From contig JABFYH010000172.1 of NCBI GenBank assembly GCA_013361335.1, forward strand, positions 1-51,762: 51,762 bases of DNA, read 5' to 3'. The notes beneath the pieces were generated by a model. The model did not search any database. It was not told the DNA's origin and saw only the letters and a program-made list of their open reading frames with translations. Source of the DNA: Gemmatimonadaceae bacterium. Lineage in GTDB: Bacteria; Gemmatimonadota; Gemmatimonadetes; Gemmatimonadales; Gemmatimonadaceae. Shown in pieces: positions 33,878 through 42,380 of this stretch (position 1 is its first letter; every line of letters starts with the position of its first letter). A program made the position numbers and the translations under genes.

Positions 33878-35281
33878 CTAGGCGTTCAGGCCTGTGCTCG
33901 GCACCGGCTGCACCGACTCCGGGACCAGGAAGGGCTCGGTCGCCTCGGCGCGCATGGCATCGCGGTCACCGCCCTCGACCACCACCTCACGCACCATCGC
34001 CACGCATGCCGCGGCGACGAGCATGCAGACCCCGCCCATCATGACGACGTACAGTGGCGCGTTGGGATTGTCCTGGCCGAACAGCGCGCGGATGAGGGGA
34101 CCGAAGCCGAGCGACGCGACGATCTCGGGGATGACGATGAAGAAGTTGAACACACCCATGTACACGCCCATCCGGTGTCCGGGGAGGGCGGTCGACAGGA
34201 TGGCGTACGGCATGGAGAGAATCGACGCCCACGCGATGCCAACGCCGACCATCGTCAGCAGCAGCACGTACTTGTCGTGGATGAGCCAGAGCGACAGCAA
34301 ACCGGCCGCGCCGCAGCAGAGGGCGACGGCGTGGGTCGCCTTGCGGCCGATCCGGGTGGCGAGCCTGGGCAGGAGGAAGGCGACCAGGAAGCAGGTGATC
34401 GAGTAGAAGGCGAAGGCGAAGCCGCCCCACTCGATGCCGCTCGTGTAGAGCGCGGACTGCGGGTCGGTGGCGCCGAACACGTGGCGCGCGGTGGCGGGCA
34501 CGAAGAAGAGCCACATGCAGAAGAGGCCGAGCCAGGTGAAGATCTGCACCACGGCGAGCTGCTTCATCGTCACCGGCATCTCGCGGATGGCCGAGCCGAT
34601 CTCCCGCACGACGTCGCCGACGCTGTTGCGGCTCTCCTTCCCGCGCTTCCACTCGTCGAGGTTCTCGGGGGGAAACTCGTCGGTCGTGAGCACGGTCCAG
34701 AGCACGCAGGCGAGGAAGACGGCGGCGCCGATCTGGAAGGAGTACTTCACCGTGAGCGGGATGCCGCTCGTCGTCGTGCCCGACACGCCAAGCTTGCTCA
34801 GCACGAGCGGCAGCGCGTTGGCGAGGCTGGCGCCAATGCCGATGAAGAAGGACTGCATGACGAAGCCCGCCGTCCGCTGGCTCACCACGAGCTTGTCGGC
34901 GACGAAGGCGCGAAAGGGCTCCATCGAGATGTTCACCGACGCGTCGAGGACCCAGAGCAGGCCGGCCGCCATCCACAGCGTGCCCGACGTGGGCATGAAG
35001 AAGAGGGCGATGGACGCGAGCACGGCGCCGACGAAGAAGTACGGGCGCCGGCGGCCGAAGCGGCCCCACGTCCGGTCGCTCATGGCGCCGATGATCGGCT
35101 GGATGAGCAGCCCGGTCAGGGGCGCGGCGAGCCAGAGCGCGGGCACCTGGTCCGGACGCGCGCCGAGCTTCTCGTACACGGCGGACATGTTGGCCAGCTG
35201 CAGTCCCCAGCCGAACTGGATGCCGAGGAAGCCGAAGCTCATGTTGAACATCTGCCAGAAGTTCAGGCGCGTGCGCTGCAT
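33878..35281 (-). CDS. MFS sugar transporter, SLC45/GPH-like (copy 1)
   Basis: About 467 residues, 12 predicted helices. The loop motif IGAMSDRTWGRFGRRRPYFFVG matches the SLC45/GPH cation-sugar symporter group, and a second RIGRKATHAV loop follows the sixth helix. The start at 35281 has GAGGAG a few bases upstream and is better than the in-frame ATG at 35317. It probably imports a disaccharide or glucoside. It is a clear paralogue of the permease at 42381-43757. It precedes the ABC operon in the same orientation. Confidence 0.87.
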   Translation of the reverse strand: MQRTRLNFWQMFNMSFGFLGIQFGWGLQLANMSAVYEKLGARPDQVPALWLAAPLTGLLIQPIIGAMSDRTWGRFGRRRPYFFVGAVLASIALFFMPTSGTLWMAAGLLWVLDASVNISMEPFRAFVADKLVVSQRTAGFVMQSFFIGIGASLANALPLVLSKLGVSGTTTSGIPLTVKYSFQIGAAVFLACVLWTVLTTDEFPPENLDEWKRGKESRNSVGDVVREIGSAIREMPVTMKQLAVVQIFTWLGLFCMWLFFVPATARHVFGATDPQSALYTSGIEWGGFAFAFYSITCFLVAFLLPRLATRIGRKATHAVALCCGAAGLLSLWLIHDKYVLLLTMVGVGIAWASILSMPYAILSTALPGHRMGVYMGVFNFFIVIPEIVASLGFGPLIRALFGQDNPNAPLYVVMMGGVCMLVAAACVAMVREVVVEGGDRDAMRAEATEPFLVPESVQPVPSTGLNA

Positions 35282-35355
35282 CCGGGACTCCTCTCGCGGG
35301 ACGGACGAACTTGGCATCGTGCGAGCCTGCCGTCAAAGGGACAGTCGGATCGAGC

Positions 35356-35420
35356 GGAGGCGGACGGATCACACGGATCGTTCGTCGTCGGACGACGCTC
35401 CGTTGCATCCGTTCCATTCC
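35356..35420. repeat. Repeat-armed hairpin element H (ACGGATNNN arms)
   Basis: A left arm (35356-35380) and right arm (35396-35420) of 25 bases each are inverted copies with a 9-base period around ACGGAT. The core is CGTCGTC/GACGACG (35383-35389 with 35391-35397). It sits between the NTF2-like stop and the MFS start. Confidence 0.6.
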
Positions 35421-35447
35421 CCATCTCCGAATTCCTTACGCCTGGCC

Positions 35448-35876
35448 TTATCGCGGCATCAGATAGTCCTGGGCAGCGATGATCCGCCAGGTGCCGCCGT
35501 CCCGCAGCCAGGTGTCGGTGAAGCGGTAGCGGTGGTCGAAAGGGCCGGTCTTCGAGCGGCCCTGCAGGCGGAGGATCCCCGTCACGATCGCCGTGTTGCC
35601 GTGATCGTGGACGGTCATCGCCGAGTTGGTCGCCCGCTGCACCGGATCGCCGTCGCGGATCGACGCGATGACCTGCTCGGCGTTCATCACGGTGCTGTCC
35701 TCGGTGTAGACGAAGCGCGGATCGAGCAGCCGGCGAAACATCGCCGTGTCACGGCGGACGACGCCGCGCGCCCAGCTGTCCTCCAGGGCGACGAGGGCGC
35801 GCGTGGTGGGACAGGTCTGGGCGGCGGCCGGGGCCGCGAGGGCGAGTGAAAGGACGAGCGTCTTCAGGCCAGGCAT
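35448..35876 (-). CDS. Secreted NTF2-like (DUF4440/SnoaL fold) protein
   Basis: 142 residues: a signal peptide (1-19, ending AAAQ), then a cone-shaped NTF2 fold with the pattern ALEDSWARGVVRRDTAMFRRLLDPRFVYTED and a C-terminal YRFTDTWLRDGGTWRIIAAQ. Such domains bind small ligands or act as enzymes; none of these is certain. It lies 25 bases downstream of the AhpD-like gene. Confidence 0.82.
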   Translation of the reverse strand: MPGLKTLVLSLALAAPAAAQTCPTTRALVALEDSWARGVVRRDTAMFRRLLDPRFVYTEDSTVMNAEQVIASIRDGDPVQRATNSAMTVHDHGNTAIVTGILRLQGRSKTGPFDHRYRFTDTWLRDGGTWRIIAAQDYLMPR

Positions 35877-35901
35877 GAATCATCTCCGCATCGAGGGCGG
35901 G

Positions 35902-36510
35902 CTAGGGCGACGGGGGTGACGGCGCGTAGCCGCGCGTCGCCAGCCGTTCGCCGGACATGTCGTACAGCTCCGGCGGCATGTCGGCCACCCCGGTCGCGTC
36001 GATCCAGGTGTTGTAGAAGTTGAACAGCGCGCACACGGTGATCGCGTCGTACAGGGCCTCCTCGGTCCATCCCGCGGCGACCGCCGTCCGGATGTCCTCG
36101 GGACCGATGGTGTTGGACGCGCGGTTCACCTTCTCGATGAAGGCGAACAGCGCGCGCTCCTTCTCCGGGATCGGCGCCGTGCGGAAGTCGTCCAGCACGG
36201 CGTCCACCAGCACGCGATCCTCGAGCAGTCTCGCCGCGACCGCGGCGTGCGAGCCGATTCAGAAGGGGCAGTCGTTGCGCCGCGAGACGAAGGCAGCAAT
36301 CAGCTCGCGCATCCCCGGCGAGAGGGGGGAGGGGCCGCGCATCACCCCCTGGGTGAACGCCGAGAGGTGGTCGGTCCGGTCGGGTTTGTAGGCGAAGAGG
36401 TGCATGATCTGCGGCACGGGGATGCCGGCCCCCTGCATCGCCTGGATGGGTCCTGCATAGGCACCCCTCGGCGGAGCCTGCTCCACCTCGCCGAGAAACA
36501 TCGGTCGCAT
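35902..36510 (-). CDS. AhpD-like protein, probable selenoprotein (TGA = Sec84)
   Basis: Read through the TGA at 36259-36261, this is one 202-residue protein of the carboxymuconolactone-decarboxylase/AhpD fold. The active-site block is NDCPF-Sec84-IGSH, so Cys81, Sec84 and His88 fall on the C-x2-C-x3-H layout of AhpD. Glu69 lies 12 residues before Cys81, the spacing of the AhpD proton-relay Glu. Without read-through, the frame would stop at residue 83 although the remaining 118 codons stay open in the same frame and look like the family's C-terminal half. A GGUC-loop hairpin follows at SECIS distance. AGGAG precedes ATG 36510, with a promoter at 36556-36585. It would be an alkylhydroperoxidase or thiol oxidoreductase. 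A nonsense mutation is the alternative. Confidence 0.8.
36232..36261 (-). promoter_or_regulatory. Candidate SECIS element with the UGA codon
   Basis: After the UGA (36261-36259), 17 bases lead to the apical loop. The stem CGCCGC/GCGGCG (36247-36242 with 36237-36232) closes a GGUC loop (36241-36238). The E. coli fdhF SECIS has its GGUC loop 18 bases after the UGA. It lies within the coding sequence, as bacterial SECIS elements do. Folding is by eye. Confidence 0.6.
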
Positions 36511-36555
36511 CGTCGATCTCCTGTGTCACGCCCAGTCGAGCGCTTGTCCGGCCCA

Positions 36556-36585
36556 ACTATACGATCGCGGCCGGCAGGGCGCCAA
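36556..36585 (-). promoter_or_regulatory. Sigma70-type promoter for the AhpD-like gene
   Basis: On the minus strand TTGGCG (36585-36580) is followed after 18 bases by TATAGT (36561-36556), giving a leader of about 40 bases before the ATG at 36510. Confidence 0.55.
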
Positions 36586-36641
36586 GGAGCCCCTGCTTGC
36601 TGGCACGCGGTCGGACGCACTACGATTGACGCCCCCACTCC

Positions 36642-38303
36642 ATGGTCGCCGCGATGCCTCTTCCCTCGATCCCGCCGCGCGCGTGCCGCGCGGTCTCCGG
36701 GCTCACCGCCGTGGTGCTGCTCGCCGGCTCGCTCGCGGCGCAGCCCCGCGCGAAACCCAGCGCGGCCGGCTGGACGCGCGGCGCAACCTGCTACGAGATC
36801 TTCATCCGCTCCTTCCGCGACAGCGACGGGGATGGCATCGGGGACCTGAACGGCCTCACCCGGTCGCTCGACTACATCAACGACGGCAACCCACGCAGCC
36901 GGACCGATCTCGGCGCCCGCTGCATCTGGCTGATGCCGGTCGCGGAGTCGCCGAGCTACCACGGCTACGACGTCTCCAACTACTACAAGGTCGAGCCGGA
37001 CTACGGCACCAACGCGGACTTCAAGCGGATGGTCGCCGCGGCACACCGGCGCGGCATCAAGGTGCTGGTGGACCTCGTGCTCAATCACGCGTCGAGCGAG
37101 CATCCGTACTTCAAGGAGGCGCTCCGCGACACGACGTCGCCGCATCGGCGGTGGTTCCGCTTCGCGCCGACGAAGCCGACCTCCAAGGGCCCCTGGGGAC
37201 AGGACGTGTGGTACAAGTCGCCAGTGCGCGACGAGTGGTACTACGCGGTGTTCTGGAGCGGGATGCCCGACCTCAACTACGAGACACCCGCCGTCCGCGC
37301 GGAGGCGAGCAAGGTCGCGCGCTTCTGGCTGACGGAGATGGGCGTGGACGGCTTCCGTCTGGACGCGGTGCCGTATCTGGTGGAGTCGGGCGATACGCTC
37401 GCCCACGCGCGCGCGACACACGACGTCCTGCGCCGCTTCGCCGCGGACGTGCGCCGCATCGCGCCGCACGCCTTCACGATCGGCGAGGTGTGGGACAGCA
37501 CGAGGACGATCCTCTCGTACTATCCGAACGAGCTCGACGCGCACTTCGCCTTCCCCGTCTCGGACGCGATCCTCGACGCGGCGCGGACCGGCACGCCGGG
37601 AAAGCTCCTTCCGGAGGTGCTCCGCTTCCAGCGCGCCCTCGCCTACGACCGCTGGTCGCCCTTCCTGCGCAACCACGATCAGACGCGCACCCTCACCGCG
37701 CTCGGCGGCGACACGGCGCGCGCCCGGCTCGCCGCCGAGATCCTCTTCACGTTGCCGGGTCTGCCGTTCGTGTATTACGGCGAGGAGATCGGCATGACCG
37801 GCGACAAGCCCGACGAGCGGCTGCGTACGCCGATGCAGTGGACGCCAGACGTCTCGGGCTTCACGAGCGGCAAGCCGTGGGAAGCGCTCCAGGCGGACAC
37901 GTCGACGGCGAACGTCGCCCGCGAGCGGGCCGACTCCGGGTCGCTGTTGAACGTGTATCGTCGGCTGATCCACCTGCGCGCCCGGAGCGCGGCCCTCGCC
38001 ACCGGGGAGCTCATTCCGCTCACGTCGAGCAACCAGAGCGTGCTCGCGTTCCTCCGGCGCGATCCGGCCGGCACGGTGCTCGTGGTGGCGAACCTCGGCG
38101 CCACGGCGCTGGCGGGGCTCACCCTCGCCTCGGGGCCCGGCGCGCTGCTGGCCGGTCGCTACGCGACGAAGGCGCTGTACGGTCCCCCCGTGATCGCGGC
38201 GCTGCGCGCCGGGCCTGACGGCGCGCTGGCCAGCGACGCCCCACTGTCACCGCTCGCGCCGATGCACACGTACATCCTGCAGCTGTCCCGCGCGACACGA
38301 TAA
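36642..38303 (+). CDS. Secreted GH13 alpha-amylase family glycosidase
   Basis: 553 residues with a signal peptide (about 1-32, ending LAAQP). The (beta/alpha)8 barrel shows YEIFIRSFRDSDGDGIGDLNG, the region I motif LVLNHASSEH, region II DGFRLDAV (nucleophile Asp), region III IGEVWD (acid Glu), region IV FLRNHDQTR (third Asp), and GLPFVYYGEEIGM. It belongs with alpha-glucosidase/oligo-1,6-glucosidase or amylase subfamilies. It is the divergent neighbour of the AhpD-like gene; ATG 36642 or 36654 could start it. Confidence 0.92.
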   Translation: MVAAMPLPSIPPRACRAVSGLTAVVLLAGSLAAQPRAKPSAAGWTRGATCYEIFIRSFRDSDGDGIGDLNGLTRSLDYINDGNPRSRTDLGARCIWLMPVAESPSYHGYDVSNYYKVEPDYGTNADFKRMVAAAHRRGIKVLVDLVLNHASSEHPYFKEALRDTTSPHRRWFRFAPTKPTSKGPWGQDVWYKSPVRDEWYYAVFWSGMPDLNYETPAVRAEASKVARFWLTEMGVDGFRLDAVPYLVESGDTLAHARATHDVLRRFAADVRRIAPHAFTIGEVWDSTRTILSYYPNELDAHFAFPVSDAILDAARTGTPGKLLPEVLRFQRALAYDRWSPFLRNHDQTRTLTALGGDTARARLAAEILFTLPGLPFVYYGEEIGMTGDKPDERLRTPMQWTPDVSGFTSGKPWEALQADTSTANVARERADSGSLLNVYRRLIHLRARSAALATGELIPLTSSNQSVLAFLRRDPAGTVLVVANLGATALAGLTLASGPGALLAGRYATKALYGPPVIAALRAGPDGALASDAPLSPLAPMHTYILQLSRATR

Positions 38304-38327
38304 ATCACCGATCAACCCAAGCATCGC

Positions 38328-40610
38328 ATGCGACTCGTCTCTGTCCGCCCTCTCGCCGTCGTCGCGCTGCTCGCGGGCGGCGCGCTCCCCGCACAGCAGC
38401 CCGCGCCGAAGTACGACCGCGCGGCATACGAGCACACGTCGGCCGACATTCCGATGCGCGACGGGCTCAAGCTGCACGTCGAGATCTACGCGCCGAAGAA
38501 TCAGACCGAGCCCCTCCCCTTCCTCTTCCAGCGCACGCCCTACGGCGTCGCCAACGCGGGGAACCGGCTGACCGCCGGATACGCGGAGCTCGCGGAGGAG
38601 GGCTACATCTTCGTCTTCCAGGACATCCGCGGCCGGTACAAGAGCGAAGGCACCTTCGTCATGCAGCGCCCGCCGAGACCGGTGGACTCGCCGGCGATCG
38701 CGATCGACGAGGAGACCGACACGAACGACTCGATCGACTGGATGCTGAAGCACATTCCGAACAACAACGGGCGCGTGGGGATGCTCGGCGTGAGCTACGA
38801 CGGCTGGACGGCGGCGATGGGCATGCTCGGCGCGCATCCCGCGCTGCGCGCCGTGAGCCCGCAGGCGTCGCCCGCCGACATGTGGATCGGCGACGACTTC
38901 CATCACAACGGCGCCTTCCGCCTGAGCTACGGCTTCGAGTACGCGTACCTGACCGAGGCGTCGAAGGAGAACTCCGACTTCGACTTCGACCGCTACGACA
39001 CCTACCAGTGGTATCTCGACGTCGGCCCGCTGTCGAACATCCAGTCCAAGGTGCTGAAGGGCAAGGTGCTTCCCACCTGGACCGATTTCGTGAATCACCC
39101 GAACTACGATGGCTTCTGGCAGCGCCAGGCGATGAAGCCGTATCTGACGCGCGTCACGGTGCCGACGCTGAACGTCGCCGGCTGGTGGGACCAAGAAGAC
39201 TTCTACGGGCCGATCACGATCTACCGCGAGCTCGAGAAGCACGATCAGGGGTCGCGCAACTTTCTCGTCGTCGGGCCCTGGCGGCATGGCGGATGGAGCG
39301 GCGGCTCGGGGCAGAAGCTCGGCAAGATCGATTTCGGGTCGCCGACAGGCGAGTACTATCGGAAGAACATCCAGGCGCCCTTCTTCGCCTACTACCTGAA
39401 GGACAAGGGCACGCTCGCGCAGCCGGAGGCGACGGTGTTCGAGTCGGGGAGCAACCAGTGGCGCACCTTCGACTCGTGGCCGCCCAAGAGCGCGGTCACC
39501 CGGTCGCTGTACTTCCACCGTGACGGAAAGCTCTCCTTCGACGCACCGACGTCCGCCGAGGGATCGCAGTTCGATTCGTACGTGAGCGACCCGGCGCACC
39601 CGGTGCCGTATCGGCCACGACCGATCGAGCCGACGTACTACCCGAAGGGCTCGGGGTGGTACACCTGGCTGCTCGAGGATCAGCGGTTCGTGGACGATCG
39701 GCCCGACGTGTTGTCGTGGGAGACGGAGCCGTTGACGGAGGACGTCGTGGTGGCCGGCGAGATCACGGCGAAGCTGTTCGCCAGCACCACCGGCCAGGAT
39801 GCGGATTGGGTGGTGAAGCTGATCGACGTCTACCCCGAGCACTACGAGCCCGACTTCAAGCTCGGCGGCTACCAGCTGATGGTGGCGAACGACGTCTTCC
39901 GTGGCCGCTTCTGGAAGTCACGCGAGCAGCCGACACCGCTCGTCCCGAACGCCGTGACGCCATTCACGGTCGACCTGCACACCCAGAGCTATCGGTTCCA
40001 GAAAGGCCACCGGATCATGGTGCAGGTGCAGAGCACCTGGTTCCCGATCATCGACCGCAACCCGCAGACCTGGGTGCCCAACATCTTCCGCGCCACCGAG
40101 AAGGACTTCAAGGCGCAGACGCATCGGGTGTGGCGCACGCCGGCGCAGGCGTCGCGGGTGGAGATCCAGACCGTGCCGACCGTGGAGTCGGTGAATGATC
40201 CGGTGCCGTCGCGCACCGTGGGCGCGCGCGGTGAGGGGCTCGATCTCAACGGATCCTGGGTCTCCGGGAGCGGCGCCGAACCGACGGTCGAGCACTTCAC
40301 CCTCGAGCTGCAGTGCAACCGTACGCCGGCCATGTGGATCATCGAGCAGGTCGGCGATACGGTGCGCTCGTTCATCAGTCCGGAGAGCTTCAGCCGAGGC
40401 GTCGCGAGTCCCCCAGGCTCGATTCCGATGCCGGTCACGGCCGTCGGCCGGATCTCCGGCCTCAACGTCGCGATGAGCGATCCTTCATCGCGCTACCGCC
40501 TGCACTATGACGTCTCGAGCGGCCATCTCCGCGGCACCTTGAACGGCCGCCCATTCTGGGCGGTCCGCCAGGAGGTCGTGCATCCGAAAGGGTGCAGGTA
40601 CCCGCGGTAA
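38328..40610 (+). CDS. Secreted CocE/NonD family hydrolase with C-terminal extension
   Basis: 760 residues. Signal peptide (1-22, ending LPAQQ). The S15/CocE alpha/beta-hydrolase domain has the nucleophile elbow GVSYDGW, a second catalytic block VAGWWDQEDFYGP (Asp) and VGPWRHGGW (His). A beta-jelly-roll follows (about 430-640). The last about 120 residues (after ESVNDPVPS) are not part of CocE and form a separate beta-rich region of unknown role. It would hydrolyse an ester or peptide outside the cytoplasm. It ends 7 bases from the convergent trehalase gene. Confidence 0.9.
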   Translation: MRLVSVRPLAVVALLAGGALPAQQPAPKYDRAAYEHTSADIPMRDGLKLHVEIYAPKNQTEPLPFLFQRTPYGVANAGNRLTAGYAELAEEGYIFVFQDIRGRYKSEGTFVMQRPPRPVDSPAIAIDEETDTNDSIDWMLKHIPNNNGRVGMLGVSYDGWTAAMGMLGAHPALRAVSPQASPADMWIGDDFHHNGAFRLSYGFEYAYLTEASKENSDFDFDRYDTYQWYLDVGPLSNIQSKVLKGKVLPTWTDFVNHPNYDGFWQRQAMKPYLTRVTVPTLNVAGWWDQEDFYGPITIYRELEKHDQGSRNFLVVGPWRHGGWSGGSGQKLGKIDFGSPTGEYYRKNIQAPFFAYYLKDKGTLAQPEATVFESGSNQWRTFDSWPPKSAVTRSLYFHRDGKLSFDAPTSAEGSQFDSYVSDPAHPVPYRPRPIEPTYYPKGSGWYTWLLEDQRFVDDRPDVLSWETEPLTEDVVVAGEITAKLFASTTGQDADWVVKLIDVYPEHYEPDFKLGGYQLMVANDVFRGRFWKSREQPTPLVPNAVTPFTVDLHTQSYRFQKGHRIMVQVQSTWFPIIDRNPQTWVPNIFRATEKDFKAQTHRVWRTPAQASRVEIQTVPTVESVNDPVPSRTVGARGEGLDLNGSWVSGSGAEPTVEHFTLELQCNRTPAMWIIEQVGDTVRSFISPESFSRGVASPPGSIPMPVTAVGRISGLNVAMSDPSSRYRLHYDVSSGHLRGTLNGRPFWAVRQEVVHPKGCRYPR

Positions 40611-40617
40611 TCCACAG

Positions 40618-42291
40618 CTACGGCCGGGCGGGCGCCGGCATCGTACGGGCGCGCTCCTGCGCCGCGAGGCCGAGCGCCACGCCGTTCGTCCACCCGAAGC
40701 CGTCCTGCGTGGGATACTCGCCGCCGCCGGCCCGCTTGCTCAGGTCGGTCACGTCGTACTTCTCCGTCATCTTGCCGGTGACGCGATAGGTACGCCGGTT
40801 GAGCGCGAGCCAGCGGTTGCGCGCGTCCTCGGCGACGTCGCCACGACCGTAGCGCGTGACGCCCTGGATGGCGAGCCACTGGAGTGGTGGCCAGCCGTTG
40901 GGCGCGTCCCACTGCTGCCCCGAGGCGATCTGGGTGGTGACGAACCCGCCCGGCTTGAGGAAGTCGCGCTGGAGCCGCGCCGCGACGGCACGCCCCTGCT
41001 CCGGTGAGGCGAGCCCGAAGTAGAGGGGCGCCGCCGCGGCCAGGGTGGGCCGGTCAGTCACGCGCTCACCGGTGCGCCACCGGACGTCGAAGAAGTAGCC
41101 CTCGCCCGGGTCGTAGGCGATGGCCATCAGCGCTCGGCGGCGCTCCTCTGCGGCGCGCAGGTACTGTGCGGCGACGGCACTGTCGCCGGTGCGCCCACGA
41201 ACGGCGCGCAGCGCCGCGATCGTGCGCTCGGCGTGATAGAGGAGCGCGTTGAGGTCCACCGGCACCAGGTCGACCGTCTCCAGGGTGCGCAGGTCCTTCG
41301 GGTCGCGCATCCAGCGGCTGGAGAAGTCCCAGCCGCTCTCCGCCGACGCGCGGATGTTCCGATAGAGCGCCGCGCGCTGCGCTTCGGCCACCGTCTGCGC
41401 GAGCTGGTAGTCCTCGCGATACGACTCCGGGCGCGGCTCCGGTCGGTCGTCCCAGTAGCGGTTGAGCAGGGTGCCGTCGCGCAGACGGACGACGCGCCGG
41501 TGCGCCTCGCCCGGTGCGAGCGCCGCGGCGCCCTCCATCCAGAACGCGTGCTCCTGCTCGAGCGCCTCGAGGTAGGGAAGCGCACGGGTCGTATCCGTCG
41601 CGCTGGCGTAGAGCCCGACCATCGCCGCGAAGTACGGGGGCTGGCTGCGGCTCAGGTAGTAGGTGCGGTTCGCGTTCGGGATGTGCCCGACGGTGGACAC
41701 GAGATGAGCGAAGTTGTCGAGCATCCCCTTCACCAGATCGGTGCGGCCGCTCTCCACGAGCCCCTGCATGGTGAAGTACGAATCCCAGTAGTAGACCTCG
41801 CGGAAGCGTCCACCGGGGACGACGTACGCCGTCGGCAGCGGAACGAGGGACGACCGCGGGTCGGCGACGTCGGCGGCGCGGGTCAGAGCGGGCCACAGCG
41901 CGCGGATGTGTTCTTCCATCGTCTGCGCCGTGTCGGTGCGCACGCCCTCACCCGCGGGGGCCGGCGCATCGAAGTGCTCGGCCACGAACGCCTTCAAGTC
42001 GACCGGTCCCCTCGCGTTGGCCGCGATGTAGCGCGCCACGATGTCTGCCGGTGCCGAGCGTGGCCGGGCATCCACGAGGGTCTTGGAGTCGGGATAGACG
42101 CGCGCGAGCTGGATGTCGTGGAAGAGCGGCCCCAGATCCCGCGCCGGATCGTACAACGAGTCGACCGCGCTCGCCACGACATGGGCCGGCACGCTCGCCG
42201 GCGGAGCAGGTGCGTGGCACCCCAACACCAGGACGAGGGCGGCGGCGAACCTGAACCGGAGACTGGTGGCGCGATGGGACCGTGCGGGCAT
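40618..42291 (-). CDS. treA: Periplasmic trehalase, lipoprotein form
   Basis: 557 residues. Lipoprotein signal peptide with lipobox LVLGC (about 20-24), then the GH37 (alpha/alpha)6 domain. It has both family signatures: PGGRFREVYYWDSYFTMQGL and QWDAPNGWPPLQ. It hydrolyses trehalose to two glucoses at the cell surface or in the periplasm. The ATG at 42291 gives a clean lipobox; longer frames are shadow. The upstream gap holds two GATGGGATTGGT units. The second SLC45-type permease lies directly upstream in the same orientation, suggesting uptake and breakdown of alpha-glucosides. Confidence 0.93.
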   Translation of the reverse strand: MPARSHRATSLRFRFAAALVLVLGCHAPAPPASVPAHVVASAVDSLYDPARDLGPLFHDIQLARVYPDSKTLVDARPRSAPADIVARYIAANARGPVDLKAFVAEHFDAPAPAGEGVRTDTAQTMEEHIRALWPALTRAADVADPRSSLVPLPTAYVVPGGRFREVYYWDSYFTMQGLVESGRTDLVKGMLDNFAHLVSTVGHIPNANRTYYLSRSQPPYFAAMVGLYASATDTTRALPYLEALEQEHAFWMEGAAALAPGEAHRRVVRLRDGTLLNRYWDDRPEPRPESYREDYQLAQTVAEAQRAALYRNIRASAESGWDFSSRWMRDPKDLRTLETVDLVPVDLNALLYHAERTIAALRAVRGRTGDSAVAAQYLRAAEERRRALMAIAYDPGEGYFFDVRWRTGERVTDRPTLAAAAPLYFGLASPEQGRAVAARLQRDFLKPGGFVTTQIASGQQWDAPNGWPPLQWLAIQGVTRYGRGDVAEDARNRWLALNRRTYRVTGKMTEKYDVTDLSKRAGGGEYPTQDGFGWTNGVALGLAAQERARTMPAPARP

Positions 42292-42300
42292 CGGGAAGGT

Positions 42301-42324
42301 GATGGGATTGGTGATGGGATTGGT
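42301..42324. repeat. Two direct 12-base repeats before the trehalase gene
   Basis: GATGGGATTGGT occurs twice in tandem (42301-42312, 42313-42324) immediately upstream of the trehalase start (minus strand). It could be a regulator site or a simple duplication. Confidence 0.5.
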
Positions 42325-42380
42325 ATGACGCAAGGGCCGGTTGGCGTGACGCCTGCGGCGGCGAGATGCGATGGACACGT

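Noticed and set aside
35902-36510. Two separate small genes (35902-36213 and 36259-36510) or a frameshifted pseudogene
   Set aside because: Both parts are in the same frame, join without a gap, and together make one AhpD-fold protein with the TGA at the active-site Cys. One Sec codon explains this better than two genes.
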